64,000 bases of DNA, from positions 1-64,000 of the forward strand of contig OZ251247.1 of NCBI GenBank assembly GCA_965240325.2, written 5' to 3'. The notes beneath the pieces were generated by a model, which ran no database searches, was not told the origin of the DNA, and saw only the letters and a list, made by a program, of their open reading frames with translations. Position numbers and translations under genes: made by a program. This DNA comes from Rebecca billardiae RCC1528 (taxonomy: Eukaryota; Haptophyta). Of the stretch, positions 62,651-64,000 are shown one piece after another; position 1 is the first letter of the stretch, and each line of letters begins with the position of its first letter.

Positions 62651-64000
62651 ATGCTCCGCGGCTGGACCCTCCCTCGCCGCCTCGGCGCGGCCGGCGCGCC
62701 CGGCGCCAAGCCGCGCGGCGCCGCCGTGAGCCCCGGCGGCGCGCTCGAGCCGGCGCCGGCGCCCGCGCCCGCGGCGGCGGACCGCTGGTCGGCGGCGGAC
62801 GCGGACATCGCCGCGCACCTGGACATCCAGCCCGCCGCCTTCTCGCGCTGGGGCGTCTTCGCCGACCCCGCCGTCGAGGCCGCGTACGTGCGGCACGAGC
62901 TGCGCGGCCGCTTTGCGCGCGCCGTCCCGCGCGTGATGTTTGTGTTCGTGGTGCTCACCGCAACGGTCGTGGTGCGCGAGGCGGCGCTGAGCCGCACGGT
63001 CCTCCGAGCCTCCTCGCTCTTCACGCTCACGCTCTGCGTCACCTGCGCCGCGCTCGGCGCGGGCGTGCCGCTCGCGCTGCGGCGCGGCGCGCCGATGGGC
63101 GCGGTGTCGGGCGCGTTCACGCTCGGCCTGTCGGCGATGAGCGCGGCCGGCCAGTTCTCGCACCCGTACCGCGCGGCGCTGCTCTCGGGCGACGCGTCCT
63201 TCCTCGCCGCCTCCGACGCCGCCGGCCTCTCCTGGTCCCAGGCCTCGCTCTACCTGCGCGCGCTCGCCTTCCTGATGACGGTCGGGCTCTTCACGCCGCT
63301 GCAGCCGCGCCAGTTTGCGGGCGCGGGCGTGGTGACGACGGCGGCGACGGTGGCGGCGCAGCTGGTCGCGCCGCTCCCGCCGAGCGGCGACGCGACGCGC
63401 GACACGCTCATCTCCGGCCTCATCCTCGCCCTCATCTTCGCCGCGCACGCGCGGCTCGTGCGCGCCGAGCGCACGCGCTACCACTTCCACCGCGCCGTGT
63501 ACGCGGCCGTGGTCGAGCGTCAGTCGCTCGAGCGGCAGGAGCACGAGCAGCGGCTGCGCGCGTCGCAGGCGGAGGCGGCGACGCAGGCGCGCGCGCGGCT
63601 CATCCGCGTCGTGATGCACGACCTGCGCTCGCCGCTCCTCTCCGTCGCCAGCATGGCCGAGACGCTCGCCGCGCGGCCGCTCGGCACGCGGCTCGGCGCG
63701 CCGCCGGTGCGGCGCGCGGTCGAGTCGATGTGCGCGTGCGCGCGGCTGATGGAGAACATCGTGAGCGACATGCTCGGTGCGGGGCGCGGCGCGGCGCGCG
63801 CTGCCGCCCGCGCCCGCGCCCGCGCTCACGCCCGCGCGCCTCGCCCCCCGCGCCGCGCCCGCCGCCCGCCGCGCGCGCCCCAGACTTTGAGCGCATCGAC
63901 AGCGGGCGTCTGCAGCTGGTGCACGGCAGCTTCTCCGCGCGGCAGCTGCTCGCCTCCTCGCTCGCCACCTTCGCGCCGCTCGCCGCGAAGAAGGGCGTCG
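62651..64000 (+). CDS. Six-transmembrane sensor histidine kinase, 5' part (one intron, runs off right edge)
   Basis: Exon 1 is 62,651-63,776 (375 codons + 1 base). Exon 2 begins at 63,884 and is open to the edge, giving 414 visible residues. Residues 1-45 are Ala/Pro-rich. Six hydrophobic helices lie at about 94-112 (VMFVFVVLTATVVV), 123-143, 149-168, 198-217, 222-242 and 252-270. A charged linker helix follows (275-315; SLERQEHEQRLRASQAEAAT). The dimerisation/phosphoacceptor H-box is RVVMHDLRSPLLSV with His323. Splicing joins ENIVSDML to DFERIDSGRLQLVHGSFSAR, the typical second HisKA helix. The ATP-binding HATPase domain and any receiver would follow off the edge. It would autophosphorylate His323 and start a phosphorelay. 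The ligand and membrane are unknown. Confidence 0.82.
   Translation, partial: MLRGWTLPRRLGAAGAPGAKPRGAAVSPGGALEPAPAPAPAAADRWSAADADIAAHLDIQPAAFSRWGVFADPAVEAAYVRHELRGRFARAVPRVMFVFVVLTATVVVREAALSRTVLRASSLFTLTLCVTCAALGAGVPLALRRGAPMGAVSGAFTLGLSAMSAAGQFSHPYRAALLSGDASFLAASDAAGLSWSQASLYLRALAFLMTVGLFTPLQPRQFAGAGVVTTAATVAAQLVAPLPPSGDATRDTLISGLILALIFAAHARLVRAERTRYHFHRAVYAAVVERQSLERQEHEQRLRASQAEAATQARARLIRVVMHDLRSPLLSVASMAETLAARPLGTRLGAPPVRRAVESMCACARLMENIVSDMLGAGRGAARAAARARARAHARAPRPPRRARRPPRAPQTLSASTAGVCSWCTAASPRGSCSPPRSPPSRRSPRRRAS
63777..63883 (+). other. Intron of the histidine kinase gene (107 bp)
   Basis: A GT (GTGCGG) donor at 63,777 and CCCCAG acceptor at 63,881-63,883. Reading through it gives only Arg/Ala low complexity, while removing it restores the D of the DMLDFERIDSGRL motif across the junction (G|AC codon). 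The body is C-rich, like the introns of the 42,556-44,512 gene. Confidence 0.85.

Overview
This window looks like nuclear DNA of a GC-rich (roughly 70% G+C) eukaryotic microalga. The evidence is GT-AG introns with exons that join in phase, a TTAGGG/CCCTAA telomere, F-box and GT18-type genes, and very heavy satellite and transposon content. A haptophyte or similar chromist is my best guess. That is an inference from composition and gene style, not from a marker gene.

Region 1 (1-41,209) is a tandem array of ten complete and one truncated F-box/RCC1 genes, all on the minus strand (1-229 partial, 2159, 4797, 7344, 9686, 17074, 19391, 24958, 27257, 36902, 39746). Each encodes about 480 residues: an N-terminal F-box followed by a seven-bladed RCC1-like propeller. 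Adjacent copies are separated by a shared flanking module of about 0.5-0.9 kb. The copies are mosaics of one another. They differ mainly at two residues just before the conserved His of each blade and at a few positions in the following loop, which looks like a diversified binding face on an SCF ubiquitin-ligase adaptor.

The array is interrupted by mobile or repeat DNA. The most notable insertion is a nest of two foldback elements at 11,221-16,182. It has a 67-bp perfect terminal repeat, a 5-bp target duplication GGATG, and a matching empty site in the paralogous flank near 38,432. Others are a 900-bp inverted-repeat insertion (23,449-24,348) that splits one flanking module, a 35-copy minisatellite (28,917-29,700), a six-copy ~211-bp tandem repeat (31,843-33,134) with an inverted degraded copy across a (TA)88 tract, and a 750-bp TIR element with an internal 47-bp palindrome (41,313-42,062). 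A short spliced gene of unknown function lies at 29,693-30,350.

Region 2 (42,556-44,512) is a five-exon minus-strand gene with an N-terminal coiled coil and a beta-strand-rich C-terminus. Its 3' flank is homologous to the 3' flank of the F-box genes. Its ATG lies 6 bases from a run of exactly 200 N.

Region 3 (44,719-57,400) opens, directly after the gap, with about 440 bp of CCCTAA repeats running inward. A short inverted TTAGGG tract, a 204-bp satellite and several families of degenerate subtelomeric repeats follow. The part right of the gap is therefore probably the left end of a chromosome placed next to an unrelated contig by scaffolding.

Region 4 (57,457-64,000) returns to genes: a GT18 (MGAT5-like) glycosyltransferase on the minus strand whose tail runs into a subtelomeric repeat, a decayed reading frame, and the 5' part of a six-transmembrane sensor histidine kinase with one 107-bp intron. 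I recognised no rRNA, tRNA, CRISPR or bacterial-type regulatory elements.
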